Assembly: GCA_964387775.1 (NCBI GenBank)
Contig: CAYLZO010000023.1
Coordinates: forward strand, 1 to 33,910
Length of the DNA stretch: 33,910 bases
Origin: CAYLZO01 sp964387775
GTDB lineage: Bacteria; Chloroflexota; Anaerolineae; JAAYZQ01
Direction: 5' to 3'
The first letter of the stretch is position 1. Each line of letters starts with the position of its first letter. Below, in pieces: positions 1 through 7,779 of the stretch. Below the pieces are notes generated by a model. That model was given only the letters and a program-made list of their open reading frames with translations. It was not told the DNA's origin and searched no databases. Both the position numbers and the translations under genes were made by a program.

Positions 1-1
1 C

Positions 2-328
2 TGGACCGAGCAGCTCATGCCCGTCATCCCGCTGGTGCGCGTGCGCAACGCCGACGAGGGCATCGACCTGGCCAAGGCCGTCGAGCAGGGCATGGGCCAC
101 ACGGCCGTGATGCACTCCAAGAACCTGGACGCCCTGAGCCGTATGTCGCGCGAGATCGATTGCAGCGTTTTCGTCAAGAACGGCCCCAGCCTGGCCGGCC
201 TGGGCTTTGGCGGCGAGGGTTATACGTCGTTTTCTATCGCCAGTCCCACCGGCGAGGGGATGACCAGCGCCGTGGATTTCACCCGGGCGCGGCGCTGCAC
301 GCTGGTGGACGCGTTCCGTATCGTGTAG
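2..328 (+). CDS. CoA-acylating aldehyde dehydrogenase (EutE/PduP-type), 3' end only
   Basis: The 5' end lies outside the window; the frame is open from base 2 to TAG at 326-328. The last ~108 residues match the C-terminus of CoA-dependent acetaldehyde/propionaldehyde dehydrogenases: a hydrophobic start (MPVIPLVRV), the segment FVKNGPS-LAGLG-GGEGYTS, then SPTGEG and the end RRCTLVDAFRIV, which is nearly invariant in the EutE/PduP group. These enzymes convert an aldehyde plus CoA and NAD+ to acyl-CoA and NADH, often inside a bacterial microcompartment. The nucleophilic Cys would be upstream and is not visible. Family identity is strong from the tail alone; the substrate and any microcompartment link cannot be judged here. 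The next gene starts 23 bp downstream behind a strong ribosome binding site. Confidence 0.88.
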   Translation, partial: WTEQLMPVIPLVRVRNADEGIDLAKAVEQGMGHTAVMHSKNLDALSRMSREIDCSVFVKNGPSLAGLGFGGEGYTSFSIASPTGEGMTSAVDFTRARRCTLVDAFRIV

Positions 329-351
329 TTTGAAAATCAGGAGGTATCGAG

Positions 352-903
352 ATGAAGGGCATTCGTCGTGTTGGAGTTGTGATTGTGCTAAGCCTCGTGG
401 TCGTGCTGGCCCTGGCCGGCTGTGGCGAGGGCACAACGGCCGAAGAGCACTTTAGGCAGGGGAACGAACACGCCACTGCCGGTGAATTTGAGCAGGCCAT
501 CGAGGCCTACAACGCGGCCCTGGAAAAGGACCCGGACCACGTGTCGGCGATGACCAACCTGGGCGTGGCCTATTACAACACCGGCCAACTGGAGGAGGCT
601 ATCGAGCAGTACCAGCGAGCCTTGGAGCTCGCGCCGGAGGACGCCGACATCCACTCCAACCTGGCCGCGGCCTACGTGCAGACCGGCCAGCTCGACGAGG
701 CCCTGGCCGAATACCGGCGGGCCGTCGAGCTCAAGCCCGACCTGGCGGAAGCCTGGTTCGGCCTGGGCGTGGTCCATCTCCAGTTGGGGCAGAATGACGA
801 GGCCATCGAGGCCTTTGAAAAGTTTATCGAATACGACCAGGGGAACGACCCCATCGCCAGCGACCAGGCCCAGCAGTATTTGCAGCAACTCAAGGGCCAG
901 TAG
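352..903 (+). CDS. TPR-repeat lipoprotein
   Basis: 183 residues. ATG 352 follows an AGGAGGT Shine-Dalgarno. The N-terminus is a lipoprotein signal peptide: basic start (KGIRR), a Val/Leu-rich core and lipobox LALAGC with the lipidated Cys at about residue 24. The rest is four consecutive 34-residue tetratricopeptide repeats (about residues 30-165), each with the usual G-x-Y/F, A-I-E-x-Y and L-x-P-D/E positions. It should be an anchored extracytoplasmic scaffold for protein contacts; no catalytic motif is visible. Its stop is 4 bp before the M16 peptidase start, so the two are probably co-transcribed and may work together, for example in processing exported proteins. That partnership is inferred from spacing only. 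Confidence 0.85.
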   Translation: MKGIRRVGVVIVLSLVVVLALAGCGEGTTAEEHFRQGNEHATAGEFEQAIEAYNAALEKDPDHVSAMTNLGVAYYNTGQLEEAIEQYQRALELAPEDADIHSNLAAAYVQTGQLDEALAEYRRAVELKPDLAEAWFGLGVVHLQLGQNDEAIEAFEKFIEYDQGNDPIASDQAQQYLQQLKGQ

Positions 904-907
904 CCGA

Positions 908-2206
908 ATGTACGAACTGACGACCCTGGACAACGGCCTGCGGGTGCTCACGGTGCCGATGCCCCACGTCCAGTCGGTGAGCCTGGGCTTTTTCCTGGGC
1001 GTGGGCTCGCGCTACGAGACGGAGGCATTGGCCGGGGCCTCGCACTTTGTCGAGCACATGCTCTTCAAAGGCACCGCCCGGCGGCCCACCGCGCGCGACA
1101 TCGCCGAGGCCATTGAGGGCCGGGGCGGTGTGTTCAATGCCAGCACGGGCCTGGAGTCCACGCTCTACTGGGCCAAGGTCGCCGCCGACCACCTGCCGGA
1201 GGCCCTCGACGTGCTGAGCGACATGCTGCTGGCGGCCACCTTTGAGCCGGTAGAGATGGAGAAGGAGCGGGCCGTCATCGTCGAGGAGATCACCTACAGC
1301 CTCGACCGGCCCGACAGCCTGGTGCAGAGCCTGGTCAACGAGTTGCAGTGGCCGCATCACGCCCTGGGCCGCGACGTGGCCGGAACCCGGGAGAGCGTGG
1401 CCGGCCTGAGCCGCGAAGCCCTGTTGGCCTACCTCGACGCCCACTATCGGCCCGGCCGCACCGTGCTGGGGCTGGCCGGCCACGTGACCCACGCCGAGGC
1501 CCTGGACCTGGCCGAGGCCCACCTGGGGACGTGGCCGGCGGACAATGGCTTGCGCCGGGGCGAAAAACTCGCCTCGTCCAGCGGCTACGAACCGGCGCCG
1601 CCCAACCACACCGGCCCGAACCTGCACGTCGAACCCCGGGACGTAGAACAAGCCCATCTCAACTTTAGCTTCACCGCCGTATCCCGCCAGGACCCCGATC
1701 GTTTTGTCCTGAGCCTGCTCAACGTGCTGCTGGGCGAGGGGATGCGCTCGCGCCTCTTCCAGGAGGTGCGGGAGCGGCTGGGGCTGGCCTACAGCGTCGA
1801 TTCCTACGTGAGCACCTACGCCGATACGGGGGCGCTGGGCGTCTATGCCGGGGTGGCCGCCGACCGCGTCGAGGCGTCGATCCGCGCCATCCTGGGCGAG
1901 CTGGACCGCCTGCGACAGGAGCCGGTGCCCAAAGACGAGCTCGACAAAGCCCGGGAGTTTGTCAAGGGACGGCTGGCCCTGTCGCTGGAGGACTCGTTCA
2001 CCGTGGCCGCCTGGTACGCCCGCCAGCAGATCCTAGGCCCGGAAGTCCTCGATCCCGAGGAGGTCATCGCCCGATTTGAGGCTATCGAACCGGGCGACGT
2101 GCAACGCCTGGCCCGAAAGATTTTCGACGAGGAGCGACTGAACCTGGCCATCGTCGGCCCGCTTGGCGCCAACGACGACCGCTTCCGCCGAGCCGTGCAC
2201 CTGTGA
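908..2206 (+). CDS. M16 family zinc metallopeptidase (processing-peptidase-like)
   Basis: 432 residues from ATG 908. The frame is open further upstream, but that stretch overlaps the TPR gene and looks non-coding, and homologues start with an M-x-x-x-x-L-x-N-G-L-R-V sequence as here. The inverted zinc motif HxxEH is present as HFVEH (H46, E49, H50), and the third ligand Glu lies 76 residues later in VIVEEI (E126), the classic M16 spacing. An inactive M16 C-terminal domain follows (residues ~230-420, with the R-L-F-Q-E-V-R-E and G-L-A-Y-S motifs). The length matches the family of bacterial relatives of the mitochondrial processing peptidase beta subunit. All ligands are intact, so an active peptidase is expected. 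No signal peptide is visible. It closes the operon before a long hairpin. Confidence 0.92.
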   Translation: MYELTTLDNGLRVLTVPMPHVQSVSLGFFLGVGSRYETEALAGASHFVEHMLFKGTARRPTARDIAEAIEGRGGVFNASTGLESTLYWAKVAADHLPEALDVLSDMLLAATFEPVEMEKERAVIVEEITYSLDRPDSLVQSLVNELQWPHHALGRDVAGTRESVAGLSREALLAYLDAHYRPGRTVLGLAGHVTHAEALDLAEAHLGTWPADNGLRRGEKLASSSGYEPAPPNHTGPNLHVEPRDVEQAHLNFSFTAVSRQDPDRFVLSLLNVLLGEGMRSRLFQEVRERLGLAYSVDSYVSTYADTGALGVYAGVAADRVEASIRAILGELDRLRQEPVPKDELDKAREFVKGRLALSLEDSFTVAAWYARQQILGPEVLDPEEVIARFEAIEPGDVQRLARKIFDEERLNLAIVGPLGANDDRFRRAVHL

Positions 2207-2223
2207 CCTATCAGTGGCTACAC

Positions 2224-2267
2224 GTTGACTGATGGGGGCGGGTAGAACCCGGCCCCCATCGGTCAAC
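2224..2267 (+). terminator. Long hairpin downstream of the M16 peptidase
   Basis: An inverted repeat with arms of about 20 nt (left arm begins GTTGAC, right arm ends GTCAAC), one G-U pair and one bulge, around a small loop at ~2244-2247. It lies 18 bp after the peptidase stop. There is no clear U-tract afterwards, so it may be an mRNA 3'-end stabiliser or a Rho-assisted terminator rather than a full intrinsic one. Confidence 0.55.
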
Positions 2268-2316
2268 ACCTTACCACTAGCCGCAAGTTCTACTTAGTCT
2301 GGAGGAATCTAGTTTC

Positions 2317-2619
2317 GTGAGTGTAAAATTACTGATGAGCTGGGACATCCGTCCCGGCAAGGAAAAGACCTACTTTGATTTCGTCATGCAGACCTTTGCG
2401 CCGGGCCTGGTTAAACTGGGCCTGCAACCCACCGAGGCCTGGTACACGCTCTACGGCGACGCGCCGCAGATCCTGACCGGAGGGGTCACCGACGACGTGC
2501 AGACCATGCACGAGATCCTCGACAGTCCCGAATGGGAAGAGTTGCTGGACAGTCTCCTGGAATACGTGACCAACTTTCAGTACAAGGTCATTCCGGCCAG
2601 CGGCCGCTTTCAGATGTAG
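2317..2619 (+). CDS. Small protein, possible dimeric alpha/beta-barrel fold
   Basis: 100 residues from GTG 2317, which sits 11 nt behind GGAGG (2301-2305). The protein starts with a beta-strand-like SVKLLMSWDI, followed by a helix (KEKTYFDFVMQTF) and later strands and helices rich in Trp, Tyr and Phe. That order resembles the antibiotic-biosynthesis-monooxygenase/NIPSNAP ferredoxin-like barrel group, but no catalytic residue can be assigned. No signal peptide or membrane segment is present. Its 3' end overlaps the convergent SARP regulator by 32 bp. The specific family is not recognised with confidence; that it is a real gene is supported by the ribosome binding site and the protein-like composition. 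Confidence 0.7.
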   Translation: MSVKLLMSWDIRPGKEKTYFDFVMQTFAPGLVKLGLQPTEAWYTLYGDAPQILTGGVTDDVQTMHEILDSPEWEELLDSLLEYVTNFQYKVIPASGRFQM

Positions 2620-5600
2620 GCTTTCTTTGCCCTCCCTCACTATGGGAACGGCTCCCCTTCGCTGCCGTCGCTGGTAACGTCTTTTTCACCAGCTCAACCA
2701 GGTGCCCTGACCGGCCGCGCTGTTGAGCTGCCCTGATGTCGGCCCGGGGCAGAGAGGCGGTGGCAGCGGCGATGGCCCGGCCGACCACGTCCTCGAACCA
2801 CCGCGAATGGGAAACGAGCGGCTGGCGTTCCGCCAGAGCGTACAACTCTACAGCGTGCGCCCCTGCTCCCTCTTTGGCCATGAGCAAGGCCAGGGCCGGC
2901 AGGCCCCACACCAGGGGCAGGGCCGCCAGACCCTCGACAGCATCCCGGAGCCCAGCCAAAAAGTCCGACTTTATCCCCGGGCCTAGATCTCGGTTCCGTG
3001 CCGCCAAGATCGAGGTCGCCAGCGCCCGGTGCCATTCCTCCCACTGGCCGATTCTGCGGTACACGGCCATGCTCTCGTCCAGATAGCCCCAGGCTTCTAC
3101 AAATTCACCTTGGGCCAGGGCCGCTTCGCCCAGGACCAGGAGCGCGTAGCCCTTGCCCCGTTGGTAGCCAGTCTCCTGGGCAATGCCCAGCGCTTCCTGG
3201 GCGTGGCTTCGCCCGACCCGGTAGCGGCCCTGATGCACCTCGGCGTCGCCGAGCATGGCTACCTCCAGGCTGAAGCGGAGTCCGAGGTCGGTGTAGATGG
3301 CTAGGCATTCTTTCAGCAAGGCCGTAGCCTCAGCAAACTCCCCCGACAGGAGATGGGTCACGCCCAGGTGACGTACAGCGTCGGCGATGCCCCGCCGGTC
3401 GCCGATCTGCTGGCGAAGCAGGTGCCCCTCTCTCACCATTTGTTTTGCTTCAGCCAGCTGCCCCTGGTAAAGGGCCGTCACCCCCACGGCCATGAGCGAG
3501 TTGGCGATGCCGCGTTTGTCGCCCAGGGCCTGCCGCAGGGCCAGGCTGGCTTCGTGCCGGCGCCGGGCCTCGCGGTAATCGCCCAGGTTCCAGGCCACGC
3601 CGCCCAGCGCGGCCAGCGCGTTGGCCTGGCCCCACCGGTCGCCCAGGTCCTGATACAGCGCCAGGCAGCGTTCGTAGGCCCGTCGCGCCCCGTCGCGGTC
3701 GCGGCTGAGCAGCAGCCGGCCCCGGCCCCACCAGGCGTGGGCCTGCTCGGCGCGAGTGTCCAGTTCCGCCAGGCGGGCATCGTCCAACAGGGCCAGGCCC
3801 CGGTCGAGCAGCGGTTTCGCCTCCTGTGAGCCTTCCAGGTAGTGAACAAAGAGGCTCTGCCAGGTCAAGAGGTAGACCAGCAACCGCAAGCCGGCAGGCG
3901 ATAGCGAGGCTTGCCCCGATAGAGACTCGGCTGCTTGGCGGCAAACTTCCTCCCCCTGGCGGTAGCGCACGCGCCATTCGAAATAGAGGCAGAGACCTTC
4001 GGCCGCGTCCGCCAGCCGTTCCACCTGCCCCCGTTCGACCAGCCAGGCCCAGGCAGCCCGGGCGTTCTGGATCTCGGCATCCATCTCGGCCAGGGCCTCT
4101 TCCTGTCGCTCGTCCTTGAGCGCCCGCGCCCAGCGGGTCAGTGCCCGGACATAGTGGGTGCCGTGTTGGTCCGATACCGCCTCGCGGGCCGCCGCGTCCC
4201 CGGTCAGGTAGCCGGCCGCGTACTGGCGCAAAAGCTCGTGCAGCCCGTAGCGCCCTGCCGGAGTGCGGTTTAGTAGCGACTTGTGCATCAAGCTCTTCAG
4301 GTCGCGCGGCGTAGCACCCGCGATCTCGGCAGCGGCCTGCCGGGTAAAGCTGCCCCGAAAGACCGACAGGCCCTGCAGGGCCGTGCGCTCTGATTCCGTC
4401 AGTAGGCGCCACGAGTGGTCGAACACGGTCCGCATCGAGCGCTGCCGCTCGGGCACGTCACGCCAGCCGGCCGCCAGCAGGTCCACACCCTCGTCCTGTT
4501 CCCCCGCCAGGCGGCGGGCGATCTCGGCCGGCGGCAGGCGTTCGACCCAGGCCGCCGCCAGCAGGATGGCCAGGGGCAGGCCCTCAACGATCCGGCAGAT
4601 GCGCAGCACGTCGGCGGCGTTGGCGGCCGTCAGGTCAAAATCGGGCCGCCCCCGGACCGCGCCGTCGACGAAAAGCACCACAGCGTCGTAGGTCAAAAGG
4701 TCCTCGGGCGCGATCCCGCTCTCGGGCAGGGCCAGCCCCGCCACGGGAAAGAGGTACTCGGCCTGGAGGTTCAGCCTGGCCCGCGAGGTGGTCAGCACGC
4801 GGACGCCCGGCGCCGCCTGGAGCAGGTCCACGAGCCAGTCCACGACCTCGTCCCCGGCCGGCGCCGGGGGCAGCAGGTGCTCCACGTTGTCGAGCAGGAG
4901 CAGCAGGCGCCTGGGGCCGAGGTAGTCGATCACCTGTTTCTCCGGCGGCTGCTCCCGGCCCAGGGGGAAGGCCAGCGCTTCGGCCACGGCGACGGCCACG
5001 TCGGCCGCCGACTGGAGGGGGGCGAGTTCGATGAAATAGAGGCCATGCGGAAAGGCGTCCGCCTCGTCATGGAGGCGGCGGGCCGTCTCCAGGGCCAGGC
5101 GCGTCTTGCCACTTCCGCTGGGACCGACCAGGGTCAACAAGCGGCAGGCCGGGTCGCGCAGCCGGGCGGCGACGGCGGCCAGCTCGGCCCGGCGCCCGAC
5201 AAAGGGCGTCAATGGGGCGGGCAGGTTGTGGGACGGTTGGGGGACGGGTGACTTGCCCGCGTCCCCCTGGCGGATGTGCCGGTAGAGGGCGGCCGTCTCG
5301 TCCTCGGGCTCGACGCCCAGGTCCCGGGCCAGGGTCTGGCACAGGGTCTCGTAGTGGGCCAGGGCGGCGTTGCGCTGGCCGGTGCGGGCCAGCAGGCGCA
5401 ACACCCGGCGATGGCCCCGCTCGCCCCAGGGGTCGAGCGCCACCTGGCGCCGGGCGTAGACCAGCGCCCGCTGGTAGGCCCCACGGTTCTCGTGGTGGCA
5501 GGCCACCTGCTGCAAGGCGCGCTGCGCCTGGCGGGCCAGCCGCTCGCGGGTGAGGACCAGCCACTCTTCAAACGCCGCGCTGCCGGCCAGCGAAAAGCCT

Positions 5601-6001
5601 TCGAGGAAATCGCCGCCATAGACTTCAACAGCTCGTTCCCGGGAGGGGGGGCTCCGCGCCTCGACCAGGTCGCCAAAGATAGCGACATCGACCCAGGTAT
5701 CGCCCTCGGGGTTGAGCTGGATCGTCTGGCGGGTGATGCATAGAAAGGGGGGATCGGCCTGGCGGTCGTCGATAGCCGTGCGCAGATTTGCCAGGGCGAC
5801 GCGCAGGTTGGTGCGGGCGACGGACTCGGATCGCTCGGGCCAGAGCAGGCCGGCCAGCCGCTCCCGGCGTTGCGGGCGATCTCGTTCCACGGCGAGGTAG
5901 GCCAGCAGGGCGCGGACCTTGTCAGACTCAAAGCCCGTCACTGGCTCCCCGTCGAGCGTGACTTCTAGCGGCCCCAGCAACCGCATCGTCAGCCGGGCCA
6001 T
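2588..6001 (-). CDS. SARP/BTAD-type transcriptional regulator with NB-ARC ATPase and TPR array
   Basis: 1137 residues from ATG 6001 (the frame is open 63 bp further, but this ATG has AGGA/AAAGG behind it and is where homologues begin: MRLLGPLEVTLDG). Domains in order: OmpR-like winged helix (about 1-95, with the typical LLAYLA and LLWP segments), bacterial transcriptional activation domain of helical repeats (about 100-245), then an NB-ARC/AAA-type ATPase with Walker A GPSGSGKT near residue 293-300 and Walker B LLLLLDN near 371. The C-terminal half (about 640-1090) is a long TPR array ending in a low-complexity basic tail. Large regulators of this AfsR-like class activate target genes when ATP and a ligand or partner bind the TPR part. 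No target is evident; a nearby promoter drives the gene. The last 32 bp run into the convergent small gene. Confidence 0.9.
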   Translation of the reverse strand: MARLTMRLLGPLEVTLDGEPVTGFESDKVRALLAYLAVERDRPQRRERLAGLLWPERSESVARTNLRVALANLRTAIDDRQADPPFLCITRQTIQLNPEGDTWVDVAIFGDLVEARSPPSRERAVEVYGGDFLEGFSLAGSAAFEEWLVLTRERLARQAQRALQQVACHHENRGAYQRALVYARRQVALDPWGERGHRRVLRLLARTGQRNAALAHYETLCQTLARDLGVEPEDETAALYRHIRQGDAGKSPVPQPSHNLPAPLTPFVGRRAELAAVAARLRDPACRLLTLVGPSGSGKTRLALETARRLHDEADAFPHGLYFIELAPLQSAADVAVAVAEALAFPLGREQPPEKQVIDYLGPRRLLLLLDNVEHLLPPAPAGDEVVDWLVDLLQAAPGVRVLTTSRARLNLQAEYLFPVAGLALPESGIAPEDLLTYDAVVLFVDGAVRGRPDFDLTAANAADVLRICRIVEGLPLAILLAAAWVERLPPAEIARRLAGEQDEGVDLLAAGWRDVPERQRSMRTVFDHSWRLLTESERTALQGLSVFRGSFTRQAAAEIAGATPRDLKSLMHKSLLNRTPAGRYGLHELLRQYAAGYLTGDAAAREAVSDQHGTHYVRALTRWARALKDERQEEALAEMDAEIQNARAAWAWLVERGQVERLADAAEGLCLYFEWRVRYRQGEEVCRQAAESLSGQASLSPAGLRLLVYLLTWQSLFVHYLEGSQEAKPLLDRGLALLDDARLAELDTRAEQAHAWWGRGRLLLSRDRDGARRAYERCLALYQDLGDRWGQANALAALGGVAWNLGDYREARRRHEASLALRQALGDKRGIANSLMAVGVTALYQGQLAEAKQMVREGHLLRQQIGDRRGIADAVRHLGVTHLLSGEFAEATALLKECLAIYTDLGLRFSLEVAMLGDAEVHQGRYRVGRSHAQEALGIAQETGYQRGKGYALLVLGEAALAQGEFVEAWGYLDESMAVYRRIGQWEEWHRALATSILAARNRDLGPGIKSDFLAGLRDAVEGLAALPLVWGLPALALLMAKEGAGAHAVELYALAERQPLVSHSRWFEDVVGRAIAAATASLPRADIRAAQQRGRSGHLVELVKKTLPATAAKGSRSHSEGGQRKPTSESGRWPE

Positions 6002-6049
6002 CCTTTGTCCTTTCCCTGCTATGACGTGATGCATACAACCGACGCGTGC

Positions 6050-6078
6050 ATTATACCCCAACAACGGGCAAAACTCAA
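6050..6078 (-). promoter_or_regulatory. Sigma70-type promoter of the SARP regulator
   Basis: On the minus strand TTGAGT (6078-6073) and TATAAT (6055-6050) are separated by 17 nt. The predicted transcript start near 6043 leaves a leader of about 40 nt before ATG 6001. Confidence 0.72.
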
Positions 6079-6108
6079 CCCCTCCCAGCCTCTTTCGGGG
6101 AATCGCAT

Positions 6109-6220
6109 GTCATTGCGAGCGAGCGGAGCGAGCGCCCGTCCTGAGCCGGGTCGAAGGAAAGCAATCCCACTTTCGTGCTCGCCGGGGATTGCTTCGCCGC
6201 CTGCGGCGGCTCGCAATGAC
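6109..6220. repeat. Imperfect palindromic intergenic element (~112 bp)
   Basis: The outer arms are perfect: GTCATTGCGAGC (6109-6120) and its reverse complement (6209-6220). Inner segments also pair: AAAGCAATCCC at ~6158-6168 with GGGGATTGCTTC at ~6184-6195. The core holds CCTGAGCCGGGTCGAAGG, a short motif met in intergenic repeats of many bacteria. The whole resembles the widespread CATTGCGAGC...GCTCGCAATG dispersed element, probably a non-autonomous mobile repeat. No ORF is inside. Copy number in this genome cannot be seen from one window. Confidence 0.75.
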
Positions 6221-6292
6221 GGGGTTGTCGTCCTTACGTTCTCCTTACGCTGGCCTGGTATTCTGTGCCCAGGTCAGACGAGGAGGGCAGCA

Positions 6293-6505
6293 ATGGCAGG
6301 CGAGCACGAGGGCCCGGCCGGCGACCCGGAGTATCAGTCTTATCTGCTGCGCCTATGGCGAGCTACCCAAGACGGAGAAGTAACTTGGCGCGCCTCGCTG
6401 GAGAACCCCCACACCGGCGAGCGCAGCGGATTTGCCAATCTGGAGGCGCTTTTCGACGACTTGCGGGCCAGGACCGGCTCCTTGCAGGAAGGAGGTGAAG
6501 GCTGA
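6293..6505 (+). CDS. Small conserved protein (70 aa) of unknown function
   Basis: 70 residues from ATG 6293, 5 nt after AGGAGGG (6281-6287). The core is Y-L-L-R-L-W-R-A, then V-T-W-R-A-S-L-E, then H-T-G-E-R-x-G-F-A-x-L-E-A-L-F-D-D-L. This pattern recurs in short proteins of Chloroflexota and reads as a strand-strand-helix unit. There is no signal peptide, membrane segment or metal-binding motif. The function is unknown. It lies between the palindromic element and the surface-protein cluster and may be single-gene. Confidence 0.72.
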   Translation: MAGEHEGPAGDPEYQSYLLRLWRATQDGEVTWRASLENPHTGERSGFANLEALFDDLRARTGSLQEGGEG

Positions 6506-6561
6506 CGACCAGACAGCGACCGTGTTAGTGCCCTGTATTCTATGACTAGGAAAGGAAAAAA

Positions 6562-7359
6562 GTGAAATTCACAGTTACGTGGAACAAGACGCGCACGAGA
6601 TCTGTGGGGCTCGGCCTGGCCCTGGCCCTGCTCGCCCTGGGCCTGGCTGTGATGGCCGGCACAGCAGCGGCCGACAGCCGGGGACCGACGCTCCAGGCCA
6701 ACGCTGCGCAAAGGGCACAGCCCGCCGCACCGGAGGGCGACGGCGTGTGGACGCCCCTGGGCGGCCCCATCGGCGAGGGTGGGCAGGTGAACGCCCTGGC
6801 CGTGCACCCCACCATCTCGGGCACGGTCTATGCCGCCGTGGCCCCGCCCGGCGCCTACGACTCTGGCCCCTCGATCATCTACAAGACGACCAACGGGGCG
6901 GCCACCTGGACGCCGGTCTTTACCGCCGAACATCAGGTCTATTCGCTGGGCGTGACGGGCACGGTGGTTTACGCCGGGGCCTTTAACCCCGGCGGCGAGG
7001 GGGCCAACATCTATGCCAGCCACGACAGCGGCGCGACCTGGACCCCGGTCTTTACCTGGACCGACCGGGGTGTGTGGCTCGACGTCTCGGTCCACCCCAC
7101 CGACACCGACGTGGCCACCGTGCCCGGCCTGCACGACGGCATCGCCTCGAACGGGACGGTGGTGAGCTTTGAGACCAGCCTGGGCACGATGGACGCTACA
7201 GCCCTGACCTTCCGGGGCGTGGCCACCGCCACCCTGACCACCGGCGGTGCAGGTGGACCGGCAGTTGTCACGGCCACGGTGGACGGCTTTGCCGACACCA
7301 CGACCGTAGACTTTGGCGACTATCGCATCTACCTGCCCATCGTCGTCAAGAACGACTGA
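6562..7359 (+). CDS. Secreted BNR-repeat surface protein with LPIV-type C-terminal tail
   Basis: 265 residues from GTG 6562, behind GGAAAGG. The signal peptide has basic residues (KTRTR), then a Leu/Ala core and a probable cleavage after TAAA (about residue 37). Residues ~55-180 hold sialidase/VPS10-like beta-propeller elements, including two copies of S-G-A-T-W-T-P-V-F-like BNR boxes (GAATWTPVFT and GATWTPVFT) and the phrase VNALAVHPT. Residues ~215-250 resemble a short Ig/invasin-like module (ATLTTGGAGG-PAVVTATVDG). The end is YRIYLPIVVKND, a tail shared with other secreted proteins in this window. It is short for a whole propeller (about two of seven blades), so it may be reduced from a larger protein. 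No enzymatic residues were recognised. Confidence 0.82.
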   Translation: MKFTVTWNKTRTRSVGLGLALALLALGLAVMAGTAAADSRGPTLQANAAQRAQPAAPEGDGVWTPLGGPIGEGGQVNALAVHPTISGTVYAAVAPPGAYDSGPSIIYKTTNGAATWTPVFTAEHQVYSLGVTGTVVYAGAFNPGGEGANIYASHDSGATWTPVFTWTDRGVWLDVSVHPTDTDVATVPGLHDGIASNGTVVSFETSLGTMDATALTFRGVATATLTTGGAGGPAVVTATVDGFADTTTVDFGDYRIYLPIVVKND

Positions 7360-7367
7360 CCCCATCA

Positions 7368-7406
7368 AGACCTGACAGGTTCTGCCACGTAGAACCTGTC
7401 AGGTCT
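7368..7406. repeat. Perfect 16-bp inverted repeat between surface-protein genes
   Basis: AGACCTGACAGGTTCT (7368-7383) and its exact reverse complement (7391-7406) flank a 7-nt loop. It starts 8 bp after the stop of the BNR protein. It can act as a transcript-end hairpin but has no clean U-tract; the perfect symmetry and the CCTGACAGG core suggest a dispersed intergenic repeat. Confidence 0.65.
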
Positions 7407-7431
7407 GTTCCTCTCACAGAAGGAGGCTCGG

Positions 7432-7746
7432 ATGAGCAAGCAGAGCAGAAGAATCGTGGCCCTGGCGGCATTGGCCGCACTCGTGGCCCTCGCTGGCGCG
7501 AGCGCCGCTGCCCTGGAGCTGGATAGGATCCCGGCTGCCGTCCCGCCCGACGACACCGCGAGGGGGGGCGGCTATCACCTGGCAGCGGTGGCCGCGCCTG
7601 GCCAGACGTACACCCTGACCTCCATCGACGCCCGGGCCGCACCGGACAAGAGCCAGGGGGGCGGCTACCGCCTGGTATCCTTTGCCCCGGAAGGGGTCCT
7701 GACCAACGTTTGTGTGCACCTGCCGATCGTGTTGAGGCAGTGGTGA
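7432..7746 (+). CDS. Small secreted protein with LPIV-type C-terminal tail
   Basis: 104 residues from ATG 7432, behind GAAGGAGG. An N-terminal signal peptide (residues ~1-28: SKQSRR then a long Ala/Leu/Val core) is followed by a short mature part in which a G-G-G-Y motif occurs twice (ARGGGYHLAAV and SQGGGYRLVSF, about 40 residues apart), a simple internal duplication. The C-terminus NVCVHLPIVLRQW is a variant of the tail of the preceding gene. No known domain is recognised. The position between two exported proteins, each with its own ribosome binding site, suggests a surface-protein cluster that may share expression. Confidence 0.7.
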   Translation: MSKQSRRIVALAALAALVALAGASAAALELDRIPAAVPPDDTARGGGYHLAAVAAPGQTYTLTSIDARAAPDKSQGGGYRLVSFAPEGVLTNVCVHLPIVLRQW

Positions 7747-7779
7747 CATCGACCGAGCGTAAAAAGAAAGGAGTAGATC

